NCBI GenBank assembly: GCA_947498155.1
Contig: CANMJD010000001.1
Location: 682,001-746,000 of the forward strand
DNA length: 64,000 nt
Origin: an uncultured Pseudoruegeria sp.
GTDB taxonomy: Bacteria; Pseudomonadota; Alphaproteobacteria; Rhodobacterales; Rhodobacteraceae
Direction of reading: 5' to 3'
Shown: positions 1 to 7,919 of the stretch, piece by piece
How positions within the stretch are numbered: the stretch's first letter is position 1
Layout of the letters: each line of letters starts with the position of its first letter
Notes under the pieces: generated by a model
The model's input: only the letters and a program-made list of their open reading frames with translations
Database searches by the model: none
What the model was told of the DNA's origin: nothing
Translations under genes and position numbers: made by a program

Positions 1-93
1 GTCTCTGAGATTGTTCTGGATAAAATCATGCAACGCCTGACCCACGGCCAAGCCACCACGGCTGGCGAAGCGCAGCGGAAGGCCGCCTCATGA
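1..93 (+). CDS. Amino-acid ABC transporter permease, 3' end only (partial)
   Basis: The first 93 bases are open in frame 1 and end at a TGA that overlaps the ATG of the next permease gene (ATGA arrangement). Only about 30 C-terminal residues are visible and they carry no diagnostic motif. The identification rests on context: HisQ/HisM-type permeases of polar amino-acid importers are usually encoded as overlapping pairs, and the next gene is clearly one. The start lies outside the window. Confidence 0.55.
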   Translation, partial: VSEIVLDKIMQRLTHGQATTAGEAQRKAAS

Positions 94-899
94 GCGATTG
101 CATTCAAACCATTCAGGATTATGCCTTCCGCTCTATCGGCTATGGGGAACGCCTGCTGCCCAAAGGCGACTATACCCTGTGCGAGCATTTCACCCTGATC
201 GGCTCGGGCATGATCTGGAACGTCTACTTTGCCGTGATGGCGCTCTTGCTGGGGTTCTTTTTCGCCACCGCTCTGGCGCTTGGCAAAGCTTCGCCGCGGC
301 GTTGGCTGCGCAAGCCTTCGGAATGGTTCATCTTCCTGTTCCGTGGCTCGCCGCTGTTCATCCAGTTCTTCTTTGCCTATTTCCTGTTTCTCAGCCTGAA
401 ACAGGCCAGCCCGCTGTTTGACGGGCTGACAGCAGCCTCTGTCGGGGCGCTGATCGTGCTGTTTCTGAATACTTCTGCCTATTCCGCTGAAATCTTTTAC
501 GGTGCGCTACAGTCCATCCCCAAGGGCGATGTAGAGGCCGCAGACGCCTACGGCATTACCGGTGTAACGCGGTTCCGGCGGATCATCTGGCCGACCATGC
601 TGCGCCTGGCTTGGCCCGCCTACACAAATGAGGCGATTTTTCTGTCCCACGCCACAACGCTGGTGTTCTTTTCGGCCTTTCCAGCCTGGCAACAAAAGGG
701 CGACGCTTTGTACTATGCAAGCTATTTCGCCGACAAGACCTTTAACCCCTTTGTGCCCTATCCGATTCTGGCGATGTATTTCATCATCTTCACGCTGATG
801 ATTGTCGGGCTGTTCGGGGCCATCAACAAACGGCTGAACCGGCACCTGCCACAAGAGGCGCGACCAAAGTTGCGGCTGCGCCCCCAGATCATTCGCTAA
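90..899 (+). CDS. Polar amino-acid ABC transporter permease (HisM/ArtM type)
   Basis: Inner-membrane permease of 269 residues for a periplasmic-binding-protein-dependent amino-acid importer. The N-terminal region is unusually long and polar before the first membrane segment at about residue 45. Further hydrophobic segments lie near 85-105, 115-130, 185-200 and 230-250. The segment around residues 150-170 (AADAYGITGVTRFRRIIWP) is the EAA-type loop that docks on the ATPase. The start overlaps the stop of the upstream gene, which suggests translational coupling of two permease subunits. Nearby downstream genes handle glutamate-type chemistry (glutamine-synthetase family), so the substrate may be an amino acid or polyamine-derived compound, but the sequence does not settle this. 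Confidence 0.85.
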   Translation: MSDCIQTIQDYAFRSIGYGERLLPKGDYTLCEHFTLIGSGMIWNVYFAVMALLLGFFFATALALGKASPRRWLRKPSEWFIFLFRGSPLFIQFFFAYFLFLSLKQASPLFDGLTAASVGALIVLFLNTSAYSAEIFYGALQSIPKGDVEAADAYGITGVTRFRRIIWPTMLRLAWPAYTNEAIFLSHATTLVFFSAFPAWQQKGDALYYASYFADKTFNPFVPYPILAMYFIIFTLMIVGLFGAINKRLNRHLPQEARPKLRLRPQIIR

Positions 900-902
900 A
901 GA

Positions 903-1130
903 TCAGCAGTCGTCGCCGCGCGGATCCGCATCACATGCCGCCCGTTGGCAATAGCCTTTGAAATTCCAGTAAAGCACTTCGCCCTTGCTGTTCAGCACAG
1001 GAAAGCGCAAGCATTCAGGGTAATCAGGGTGCGGTTCAACCGGGCCGTTGGTGTTGGCAATGGCCGTTGTCGCAAGGGTCAAGCACAGCACCAGTGCCGA
1101 TGTTCCAGTTGCAATTTTTTGAATCATCAT
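903..1130 (-). CDS. Small secreted cysteine-containing protein, unknown function
   Basis: A 75-residue product convergent with the permease gene. Residues 1-25 form a typical Sec signal peptide (two lysine/glutamine-rich residues, a leucine/alanine core, ATTAIA-N cleavage region). The mature part is only about 50 residues with four cysteines (one near residue 40, C61, C65 and a C-terminal cysteine), which fits one or two disulphides in the periplasm. I do not recognise a family. The clear signal peptide and lack of a better frame support it as real. Confidence 0.6.
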   Translation of the reverse strand: MMIQKIATGTSALVLCLTLATTAIANTNGPVEPHPDYPECLRFPVLNSKGEVLYWNFKGYCQRAACDADPRGDDC

Positions 1131-1211
1131 GGGTTTTCCAATCTTATAAGTGATCTGGATTTAATTATGGGTCTACCAACTTATTCGTCCAATATGGCTC
1201 TTGTTGCAATG

Positions 1212-1227
1212 GCTAAGCGCGCTTAGC
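1212..1227. promoter_or_regulatory. Perfect 16-bp palindrome upstream of the glutamine-synthetase-like gene
   Basis: GCTAAGCGCGCTTAGC reads identically on both strands and lies 31 bases before the ATG at 1259, upstream of the ribosome binding site AAGGAG. The position suits a repressor operator. No regulator gene is adjacent, so the binding protein is unknown. A chance palindrome cannot be excluded. Confidence 0.35.
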
Positions 1228-1258
1228 TTGGCGTCATATCAAGGAGCCCCCAACCCAC

Positions 1259-2632
1259 ATGGCCCAAACGAAACCTGACTGGTTATCCCACATCCCCGAC
1301 GCCGCGCAGCAGTATATTGCAGGGCATCGACTGGATGAAATTGAATGTATCATTGGCGATTTGCCCGGTATTGCCCGCGGCAAGGCCATGCCCGCCAATA
1401 AATTCGCAGGGCAGAAGAATTTCTTTCTGCCCAACTCTATTTTTTTCCAGACCCTGACCGGCAGCTGGGCCGAAGCCGCCGATGACAAAATAGGCTTTAC
1501 CGAGCCGGATATGGTGCTGGTGCCCGATTATTCCACCACTTCTGCCGCGCCCTGGACGGCGGACTGGACCCTGCAGATCATCCATGATGCGCAGGATCAA
1601 AAGGGCGATCCCGTGCCCACCTCTCCGCGTAATGTGCTAAAGCGGGTCGTTGATCTGTATCACGCCCAAGGCTGGGATCCGGTTGTGGCCCCAGAGATGG
1701 AGTTTTATCTGGTCGCGCGCAATCTTGATCCGGCCAAACCCATTGAACCGATGCTGGGTCGTTCTGGCAGGCCAGCGGCGGCGCGTCAGGCCTATTCCAT
1801 GAGTGCCGTGGACGAATATGGCCCCGTCATTGACGATATCTACGATTTTGCCGAACATCAGGGATTGGAAATCGACGGCATCACCCAAGAAGGCGGAGCC
1901 GGACAGGTGGAAATTAACCTGCGCCATGGCGATCCGGTAAAACTGGCCGATGAAGTTTTCTTTTTCAAACGTCTGATCCGCGAAGCTGCCCTGCGCCATG
2001 ATTGCTTTGCCACCTTTATGGCCAAGCCGATCGAGGGCGAGCCCGGCAGTGCCATGCATATTCACCATTCGATCGTCGATCGCGCCACCGGTCAGAATAT
2101 CTTTTCCGGCCCGCAAGGCGGGGAAACCGATGCGTTTTACCACTTTATCGGTGGGCTGCAAAAACACCTGCCCAGCGTGATTGCCGTGCTTGCGCCCTAT
2201 GTGAACAGCTACCGGCGCTACGTCAAAGACCATGCCGCTCCGATCAACCTGTCTTGGGCGCGCGACAACCGCACCACAGGCATTCGCATTCCGATCTCCG
2301 GTCCCGAAAGCCGACGGGTAGAAAACCGGCTGGCGGGGATGGATTGCAACCCCTATCTGGGCATCGCTGCCAGTCTGGCCTGCGGCTACCTAGGTCTGAT
2401 GGAAGGCCAACGCCCCGACGCGCAGTTCAAGGGTGACGCCTATGACGGTAAGGAAGACATCCCCAAGGGGCTCTATGATGCGCTGGACCTGTTTGACGCC
2501 GCCAGCGAAATGCATGCGGTGCTGGGAGAGGAATTCGCGCGGGTTTATTCAATTGTGAAAAAGGCCGAATACGAGGAATTCCTACAGGTTATTTCCCCTT
2601 GGGAGCGGGAGCATCTGCTGACCAATGTCTAA
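1259..2632 (+). CDS. Glutamine synthetase family protein (gamma-glutamylputrescine synthetase-like)
   Basis: A 457-residue cytoplasmic ATP-dependent ligase of the glutamine synthetase fold. Visible hallmarks are the metal/substrate segment APEMEFYL near residue 144, EGGAGQVEINL near 212, the ATP-binding histidine segment GSAMHIHHS near 263, and the arginine-rich active-site stretch RDNRTTGIRIP near 340. Length and motif spacing match PuuA-type enzymes that attach glutamate to polyamines or other amines rather than canonical GlnA (about 470 residues with an adenylylation loop). AAGGAG lies at 1241, a good fit to the ATG. The neighbouring amino-acid importer would fit an amine- or amino-acid-catabolic role. 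The exact amine substrate cannot be read from sequence. Confidence 0.85.
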   Translation: MAQTKPDWLSHIPDAAQQYIAGHRLDEIECIIGDLPGIARGKAMPANKFAGQKNFFLPNSIFFQTLTGSWAEAADDKIGFTEPDMVLVPDYSTTSAAPWTADWTLQIIHDAQDQKGDPVPTSPRNVLKRVVDLYHAQGWDPVVAPEMEFYLVARNLDPAKPIEPMLGRSGRPAAARQAYSMSAVDEYGPVIDDIYDFAEHQGLEIDGITQEGGAGQVEINLRHGDPVKLADEVFFFKRLIREAALRHDCFATFMAKPIEGEPGSAMHIHHSIVDRATGQNIFSGPQGGETDAFYHFIGGLQKHLPSVIAVLAPYVNSYRRYVKDHAAPINLSWARDNRTTGIRIPISGPESRRVENRLAGMDCNPYLGIAASLACGYLGLMEGQRPDAQFKGDAYDGKEDIPKGLYDALDLFDAASEMHAVLGEEFARVYSIVKKAEYEEFLQVISPWEREHLLTNV

Positions 2633-2671
2633 CGCAGGGTGCTGCTCCATCAAATGAGCATCGGACTGCCC

Positions 2672-2695
2672 AACCTGCATAGAAACCGGCAGGTT
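2672..2695 (+). terminator. Weak hairpin after the glutamine-synthetase-like gene
   Basis: AACCTGC and GCAGGTT form a perfect 7-bp stem with a 10-base loop, about 40 bases after the stop, followed by only TTTCC. It could be a weak rho-independent terminator. The rest of the 2633-2816 gap shows nothing else I can name. Confidence 0.35.
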
Positions 2696-2816
2696 TCCTA
2701 TCCGGCTTTCCATGTCGGCAGCTTAAGGGTAGTTTTGGGGATACGTCATTCATACGGTAGTCACAGTCACCAGTTTTAACCTGTTTCAAACGCAACCCTA
2801 GAAAAAGACCGAGAGA

Positions 2817-3995
2817 ATGCAGGCCCCAAATCTTTATGACTCCGACACCATACCCGCCGAAGCGCTCGCCGAAATTGAACGGATGTTCAGCAACGGCGAT
2901 CTGTTCCGCTATACCTCTCAGAGCTCTCCGGTAGCCCTGCTGGAACAGGAATTTGCCGCGATGATCGGCAGCAAATACGCCCTTGCGGTGTCTTCCTGCT
3001 CTGCTGCGCTGTTTTTATCGCTCAAGGCGCTGGACCTGCCGCGCGATGCGCGCGTTCTCATTCCGGCCTTTACCTTTGCTGCTGTGCCCTCGGCGGTGCT
3101 CCATGCCGATTGCCTGCCGGTTCTGGTCGAGGTCGGAACCGATTACCGCATAGATATGGCCGACTTTGAGGCCAAGCTGACCCAAGGCGCCGATGCCATT
3201 CTAATCAGCCATATGCGCGGCCATACCTCTGATATGGATGCGATTCTCAAACGGGCAAGGGCGCTAAATATTCCGGTTGTCGAGGACGCCGCCCATTCGC
3301 TGGGCACCACCTGGCATGAGCAAAATATCGGCACCTTGGGGCAGATCGGGTGCTTTTCCTTTCAGTCTTATAAAATGATCAACGCCGGTGAAGGTGGGAT
3401 TATGGTCAGCGATGATCCCGACCTGATGGCGCGCGCGGTGATCATGTCGGGCGCCTATGAGCACAACTGGAAAAAACACACCATGCTGCAGGGGGCTTTT
3501 CAGAAATGGCAAAACCGTCTGCCGCTCTATAATACCCGTCTGTCCAACCTCTCGGCAGCGGTGATCCGTCCGCAATTGCCAGTCCTTGCCCACCGTGTGC
3601 AAAAGGGGCGTGCGGGGCATGACCATATCGCCGAACAGCTGGATGATATCCGCTGCATTTCAGTGCCAACGCCCCTGCCCCCTGAAGTGCGCGCACCGGA
3701 TTCCATCCAATTCAATTTGATCGATTTGTCAGACCAACAGGTTCAGGCCTTTGTCGAGTCAGCGGCCTCCGACGGCATTCAGGTTCAGGTTTTCGGGACG
3801 ACAAAAGACAACGCGCGCGCGTTCTGGAATTGGCAGTTTCTGGCCGAGACCCCCGACCTGCCCCGGACAAGGGCGATGCTGATGCGTGCCTGTGACGTGC
3901 GTCTGCCGACCCGACTAAGCCGCGCAGAGTTGGGCTATATCGCCGAATCACTCCGGCGAGCGGCGGCGGTTGCGATGCGCAAACAGGCTGCTTAA
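2817..3995 (+). CDS. DegT/DnrJ/EryC1/StrS family PLP aminotransferase
   Basis: A 392-residue fold-type-I PLP enzyme of the sugar-aminotransferase family. The cofactor lysine is in FSFQSYKMINAGEGG (about residue 188), the aspartate that contacts the PLP ring is in VVEDAAHSLG (about 155), and the N-terminal SSCSAALFLSLKAL segment binds the phosphate. Family members usually transaminate keto-sugar nucleotides for surface polysaccharides. No sugar-biosynthesis gene is adjacent, so it may instead work on a small keto compound. It stands alone between the glutamine-synthetase-like gene and the PHA locus. AAGACCGAGAG precedes the ATG. Confidence 0.82.
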   Translation: MQAPNLYDSDTIPAEALAEIERMFSNGDLFRYTSQSSPVALLEQEFAAMIGSKYALAVSSCSAALFLSLKALDLPRDARVLIPAFTFAAVPSAVLHADCLPVLVEVGTDYRIDMADFEAKLTQGADAILISHMRGHTSDMDAILKRARALNIPVVEDAAHSLGTTWHEQNIGTLGQIGCFSFQSYKMINAGEGGIMVSDDPDLMARAVIMSGAYEHNWKKHTMLQGAFQKWQNRLPLYNTRLSNLSAAVIRPQLPVLAHRVQKGRAGHDHIAEQLDDIRCISVPTPLPPEVRAPDSIQFNLIDLSDQQVQAFVESAASDGIQVQVFGTTKDNARAFWNWQFLAETPDLPRTRAMLMRACDVRLPTRLSRAELGYIAESLRRAAAVAMRKQAA

Positions 3996-4050
3996 CGCCG
4001 ATAATCATGGTGACATTGGGAAAGGCCGTAACAGTCGGCCCTTCCGAAAA

Positions 4051-4602
4051 TTAGTCTTTCAGCTTGGATAGCTTTTGCTGCAGATCGGCCAATTGTTTTT
4101 TAATTTCTGCCAAATCATCAGAAGCTGTGGAGTCTTCGGATTCGGGTTCTGTCCCGCCCTCGGGCCATTGGCCGGTCATCGCCTTCAAAAATGCCGCTTG
4201 CTGCGCACGCATTGCATCGTATCCGGGCATGCGCTGCATCGGATTCGGAATGGTGTTCAGGTTCTCCATCATTTTGGATTGACCATCCCGCAGCATATCA
4301 AATGACATCGCCAGAAAATCGGGAACCACGCTCTGGGCCTGACTGGTGTAACTGCGGACAAGGTCGGTTAATACGTTGATTGGCAACACATTTTCGCCGC
4401 GCCCTTCATGTTCTGCAATGATCTGAAGGAAGTATTGCCGTGTCAGATCATCCCCGCTTTTAAGGTCGATAATCTGCACTTCGCGCCCCTCGCGAATAAA
4501 ACCCGCAATGTCTTCAAGCGTCACATAGTCGCTTGTTTCGGTGTTATACAGCCGCCGGCTGGCATAACGTTTTATCAATAGAGGCTTGCCTGAGTCCGCC
4601 AC
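4051..4602 (-). CDS. phaR: Polyhydroxyalkanoate synthesis repressor PhaR
   Basis: A 183-residue DNA-binding protein that senses PHA granules and represses phasin and PHA genes. The N-terminal domain LLIKRYASRRLYNTETSDYVTLEDIA is the conserved PHB/PHA accumulation regulator DNA-binding domain. The central part (about 60-120) is the granule-binding domain, and the tail is acidic with a lysine-rich coiled-coil end. I chose the GTG at 4600-4602, preceded by GAAGGAAGGG. The longer open frame would start within the phasin terminator and adds an unconserved tail. The gene lies downstream of both phasins in the same direction. TGC-rich palindromes in the phasin promoters are its probable targets. Confidence 0.93.
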   Translation of the reverse strand: MADSGKPLLIKRYASRRLYNTETSDYVTLEDIAGFIREGREVQIIDLKSGDDLTRQYFLQIIAEHEGRGENVLPINVLTDLVRSYTSQAQSVVPDFLAMSFDMLRDGQSKMMENLNTIPNPMQRMPGYDAMRAQQAAFLKAMTGQWPEGGTEPESEDSTASDDLAEIKKQLADLQQKLSKLKD

Positions 4603-4660
4603 GTTGTTCCCTTCCTTCTGCAGTGCAGAGAGCCTAGGACAATAAGCCGGAAATGCAAAC

Positions 4661-4695
4661 AAAAGAAAAGGCAGACCCCGAAGGATCTGCCTTTT
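4661..4695 (-). terminator. Rho-independent terminator after phaP1
   Basis: Read on the minus strand, AAAGGCAGA and TCTGCCTTT frame a short TCC-TTCG-GGG core and are followed by a T-rich run. It lies between the phasin stop (4743) and the phaR start (4602), so phaR should be largely transcribed separately or by read-through. Confidence 0.8.
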
Positions 4696-4742
4696 GCGGT
4701 CACACCGGTTGGGAGGAGCCGGGTGCAATCACAGGGATTTAT

Positions 4743-5198
4743 TTATTTAGCAGCCGCTTTAGAAGTGGCCGCTTTTGTCGCTTTGGTAACTTCTTCAGTA
4801 GCTTTTTTAACGGCAGCAGACGCATCTTCAGAGAAGTCTTTGCCGGAAGCCAGCATCAGCTCAACTGTTTCCATTTGCACTTTTTTCGCAACTTCAGCGA
4901 AAGCAGCCATGTTTTCAGTGGCTGTTTCAGCGGAAGCAGATGCGAAATCTGTCATCGCTTTGCCATAGTCAGCAACTTCGGTTTTGGCAGCGGAAACGTC
5001 GCTCAGACGCGCGATGGTGTCTTTGGTCCACTTGGAGGAAATCTCTGCAGATTTATCAGCAGCTTCCAGTGCAACTTTGGACAGTTTTTCGCCCATTTCT
5101 GTAGAAGTTTTATAGGCTTCTTCAACGGCTTTTGTGTCGACCGGGAATGCAGCCATCATGTCTTGCATGATCTTGGTGAAATCTTGTGTCTTAGTCAT
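4743..5198 (-). CDS. phaP: Phasin (PHA granule-associated protein), copy 1
   Basis: A 151-residue phasin_2-type protein that coats PHA granules. It is almost entirely amphipathic helix, rich in Ala, Lys, Glu and Thr, with the conserved segment KKVQMETVELMLASGK near residue 110 and an alanine/lysine-rich C-terminus. The start chosen is the internal ATG at 5198 (MTKTQDFTK), which has GGAG eight bases upstream; the longer frame begins in the promoter region. It is paralogous to the next gene (similar length and shared core). A terminator follows, and the promoter carries a PhaR-type palindrome. Confidence 0.9.
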   Translation of the reverse strand: MTKTQDFTKIMQDMMAAFPVDTKAVEEAYKTSTEMGEKLSKVALEAADKSAEISSKWTKDTIARLSDVSAAKTEVADYGKAMTDFASASAETATENMAAFAEVAKKVQMETVELMLASGKDFSEDASAAVKKATEEVTKATKAATSKAAAK

Positions 5199-5260
5199 GT
5201 GTCTTACTCCGTTAGACCAGGGCCGTTCATCGCGATGGTCTTTCAAATTTCTATAAATTC

Positions 5261-5291
5261 AACATAGACGCTGCAGCGCAGCATTTCAAGG
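5261..5291 (-). promoter_or_regulatory. phaP1 promoter with TGC-rich palindrome in the spacer
   Basis: On the minus strand TTGAAA (plus 5284-5289) and TATGTT (plus 5261-5266) are separated by exactly 17 bases. The spacer holds the interrupted palindrome GCTGCGCTGCAGC. Fifteen bases (CCTTGAAATGCTGCG) are identical to the promoter of the second phasin. PhaR proteins of related bacteria bind TGC-rich CTGC/GCAG elements, so this is the likely operator; occupancy would block RNA polymerase. Confidence 0.65.
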
Positions 5292-5384
5292 ATTTTTCTG
5301 CACTGCGGCATTATGGGTTTCGCATTTGCACAATAGGCTGATTTTCTTTGCATTTTTGTGACACATTTTTCATCAACCCCATAT

Positions 5385-5413
5385 AAAAAAGGCCCGCCGG
5401 ACGGCAGGCCTTT
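5385..5413 (-). terminator. Rho-independent terminator after phaP2
   Basis: On the minus strand AAAGGCC and GGCCTTT, with an inner TGCCG/CGGCGG core, form a GC-rich hairpin followed by a run of T. It lies about 30 bases after the phaP2 stop and separates the two phasin units, each of which has its own promoter. Confidence 0.8.
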
Positions 5414-5445
5414 CCCAATTTCAACGGATGATTCCGCCAATAATC

Positions 5446-5883
5446 TTATTTTTTGCCTTTAGCAGCTTTGGTTGCAGTGACAGTTGCCTTCTGCATCGCA
5501 GCTTGGGCATCTTCACCCATTTCTTTACCGGCAGACATCAGAAGCTCAACCGTTTCCAGCTGAACCTTTTTCAGGATTTCAGCAAAAGCAGTCATGTTTT
5601 CGGTTGTTGTTTCAGCCGAGGATGCCGCGAAATCGCTAACCACTTTGCCGACTTCGGCAGGGTCGGTTTTGGCTGTGCTTACAGCGCCCAATTTGGCCAA
5701 TGTGTCTTTGGTCCATTTGGTTTGCAGCTCGGCAGATTGCTCGGCAGCAGCCAAGGAAATCTTAGACATTTTTTCAGCCAGGGCGGCCGTGGATTTGAAC
5801 GACTCTTCAACAGCAGAAGTGTCAACGTTCAAGGAAGACAAAGCATCTTGAAAGGCTTTGGTAAAATCATTTGGCGTGTTCAT
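5446..5883 (-). CDS. phaP: Phasin, copy 2
   Basis: A 145-residue granule-coat protein paralogous to the downstream phasin: the same start (MNTPNDFTKAFQDALSSL), the same core KKVQLETVELLMSAGKEMGED and a KATKAAKGKK tail. The ATG at 5883 is preceded by AGGAGAG and replaces a slightly longer frame start. It lies between phaC and phaP1. Two tandem phasins under near-identical promoters suggest a local duplication; the divergence between them suggests possible specialisation in granule size or surface coverage. Confidence 0.9.
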   Translation of the reverse strand: MNTPNDFTKAFQDALSSLNVDTSAVEESFKSTAALAEKMSKISLAAAEQSAELQTKWTKDTLAKLGAVSTAKTDPAEVGKVVSDFAASSAETTTENMTAFAEILKKVQLETVELLMSAGKEMGEDAQAAMQKATVTATKAAKGKK

Positions 5884-5936
5884 GTGATCTCTCCTGATCA
5901 AAAATTGGTGGCATAGCTTACTGCCTGCTGAACTCT

Positions 5937-5988
5937 ATATTATTGCTGCTTCGCAGCATTTCAAGGTTTTTTATGCTGCAATGCAGCA
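5937..5988 (-). promoter_or_regulatory. phaP2 promoter with two 15-bp PhaR-type palindromes
   Basis: On the minus strand TTGAAA (plus 5959-5964) and TAATAT (plus 5937-5942) are 16 bases apart. The spacer holds TGCTGC-TTC-GCAGCA (plus 5944-5958, written on the plus strand). A second palindrome, TGCTGC-AAT-GCAGCA, lies at 5974-5988, exactly 30 bases upstream centre to centre, or about three helical turns. This is the expected layout for cooperative repression by PhaR. Confidence 0.7.
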
Positions 5989-6016
5989 TAAATATCTAAG
6001 CCGCTGTTTTATATCT

Positions 6017-7813
6017 CTATTTAGGCAGGACATATGTCCCCGGTGCAGGGCCAAGAACCTTGTGCTTTGGGCCCCCAGGTGCGCGCGCATCGGTTTTAGC
6101 GCCGGATTTCTTGCGAAGCCACTGATCCCACGTCGGCCACCAAGTGCCTTTATGAAAGCTTGCATCGGCCTGCCAATCCTCTGGCGTCCCTTTGGGGGTA
6201 CCCCCTGTATAATGCCCGTATTTCTGTTTGCTCGGCGGGTTTACGATCCCCGCGATATGACCGGATTCAGACAGGATAAAGGTTTTAGAGCGTGATCCGA
6301 ATTGCTTGACCCCGTTGAAACTGGTTTTCCAAGCGGCAATGTGATCGGTCTCACAGGCAATGGCACAGACCGGCACGGACACTTCTTTGATATTCAGGGT
6401 TTCGCCGCAGATATTAAAGCCGCCATCGGCAAATTCATTGCGCTGACAAAGCCCGCGCAGGTACTCAACCGCCATCCGTCCGGGCAAATTGGTAGAATCG
6501 CCGTTCCAATACAGCAAATCAAAGGCTGGCGGGGCCTCTCCGAGCATGTAGCTGCGGATGGCGGGCGAATAGATCAGATCGTTGGAACGCAAATACGAGA
6601 ATGTGCGCGACATATAGTATGAGTCCAGAATACCGCTTTTATTGCATTCCGCCTCGATCCCATCGACAAAACCGTCATCCAGAAATACGCCCACTTCCCC
6701 CTGATCCGAGAAATCAGTAAGCGTGGTGAAGAAGGTCGCGGACTTAACAGATGTATCACCGCGTTTTTTCATCAGCGCCAAGGTCAGCGACAGGGTTGTG
6801 CCGGCGATACAATAGCCCAAAGCATTGATCTGTTTCTCACCGGTGATCTCTTTGACCTGCTCTATCGCCGTCAAATAGCCTTTTTCGATGTAGTCACTCA
6901 GCCCGACATCGGCATAGCTTTGATCAGGATTGACCCAGCTTACGACAAACAGCGTATACCCCTGATCGACAATCCATTTGATCAGCGAGTTCTTCTCTTT
7001 CAGGTCAAGAATATAGAACTTGTTGATCCAGGGAGGGAAAATGACCAGAGGCGTTTTGTACACCTTTTCTGTCGTCGGTGTATATTGTACCAACTCGAAC
7101 ATTTCATTGCGGAACACCACCGAACCTTCTGTGGTGCCAAGGTTCTCGCCGACGGTAAAGGCATCTTTATCCGCCAAAGTTACCAACAGATCACCGCGGT
7201 TGGCCTCTATGTCGCGCACCAGATTCTCCAGCCCGTCAACAAGCGACTGTCCTTCGGTTGCGACCGCCTTTTCAAGCGCATCCGGATTGGTCCCCAGAAA
7301 ATTCGTCGGGGCCATCATGTCCAGTATCTGTTGTGAAAAATAGGACAGACGCTGCTTGTCTTTGGGTTCCAGCCCTTCAATTTCAGAGACCGTTTTGGCC
7401 ACGGCTTCTGCCGTCATCTGATATTGCTGCTTGATATAATTGAAATACGGATGGGTCTGCCAAAGCTCGTTGGAAAAACGACGGTCTTTGGGTAGATCAT
7501 CACTCGGGGCCGCCAGCTTGCCAGAACTCAGCATCTGTTGGGCCTCAACATAGTGTTTAAGCGCTTTGCCCCAGTAGGCCACCTGATGCTCTATAATCTT
7601 GGACGGATTATTGACCATCTCTCCCATATAGGCCGCAGCCGCTTTGACATAAAGCTCCTGACCGGGGCCCTGCAAGCTGGGGTCTACGTTACGCGCTTGC
7701 GACAAGGCGGAAACGAGGCGCTGGGAAAGTTCCTCTATTTTGGCCAAATTTTCATTCATCCGACCCAGGTCAGCCAAATTTTCTGTGACCTTATCGTCAT
7801 CTTCAGATGTCAT
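6017..7813 (-). CDS. phaC: Class I poly(3-hydroxyalkanoate) synthase PhaC
   Basis: A 598-residue synthase that polymerises 3-hydroxyacyl-CoA into PHA at the granule surface. The N-terminal third is the PhaC_N domain and the rest is an alpha/beta-hydrolase core. The lipase-like box is LGYCIAGTT with the nucleophile Cys335; the aspartate is in ACETDHIAAWKTSF and the histidine in ESGHIAGIVNPP. Size and the lack of a PhaE/PhaR-synthase partner indicate class I. The start ATG has GGAAG eight bases upstream. It is divergent from phaZ across about 105 bases and upstream of the phasins. Confidence 0.96.
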   Translation of the reverse strand: MTSEDDDKVTENLADLGRMNENLAKIEELSQRLVSALSQARNVDPSLQGPGQELYVKAAAAYMGEMVNNPSKIIEHQVAYWGKALKHYVEAQQMLSSGKLAAPSDDLPKDRRFSNELWQTHPYFNYIKQQYQMTAEAVAKTVSEIEGLEPKDKQRLSYFSQQILDMMAPTNFLGTNPDALEKAVATEGQSLVDGLENLVRDIEANRGDLLVTLADKDAFTVGENLGTTEGSVVFRNEMFELVQYTPTTEKVYKTPLVIFPPWINKFYILDLKEKNSLIKWIVDQGYTLFVVSWVNPDQSYADVGLSDYIEKGYLTAIEQVKEITGEKQINALGYCIAGTTLSLTLALMKKRGDTSVKSATFFTTLTDFSDQGEVGVFLDDGFVDGIEAECNKSGILDSYYMSRTFSYLRSNDLIYSPAIRSYMLGEAPPAFDLLYWNGDSTNLPGRMAVEYLRGLCQRNEFADGGFNICGETLNIKEVSVPVCAIACETDHIAAWKTSFNGVKQFGSRSKTFILSESGHIAGIVNPPSKQKYGHYTGGTPKGTPEDWQADASFHKGTWWPTWDQWLRKKSGAKTDARAPGGPKHKVLGPAPGTYVLPK

Positions 7814-7919
7814 CTATTAATCTTCCCAATTGAAATTGCCGCAGGTGCACAATAGACTGCGCGTAACCCTGCGTCAAAGCGGCGAATTGAACCGGCAAAT
7901 TCCGGTGGAGGACGAAACA

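Noticed and set aside
4603-4728. Longer PhaR start
   Set aside because: Would read through the phasin terminator; a GTG with a good ribosome binding site lies at 4602 and the family begins there.
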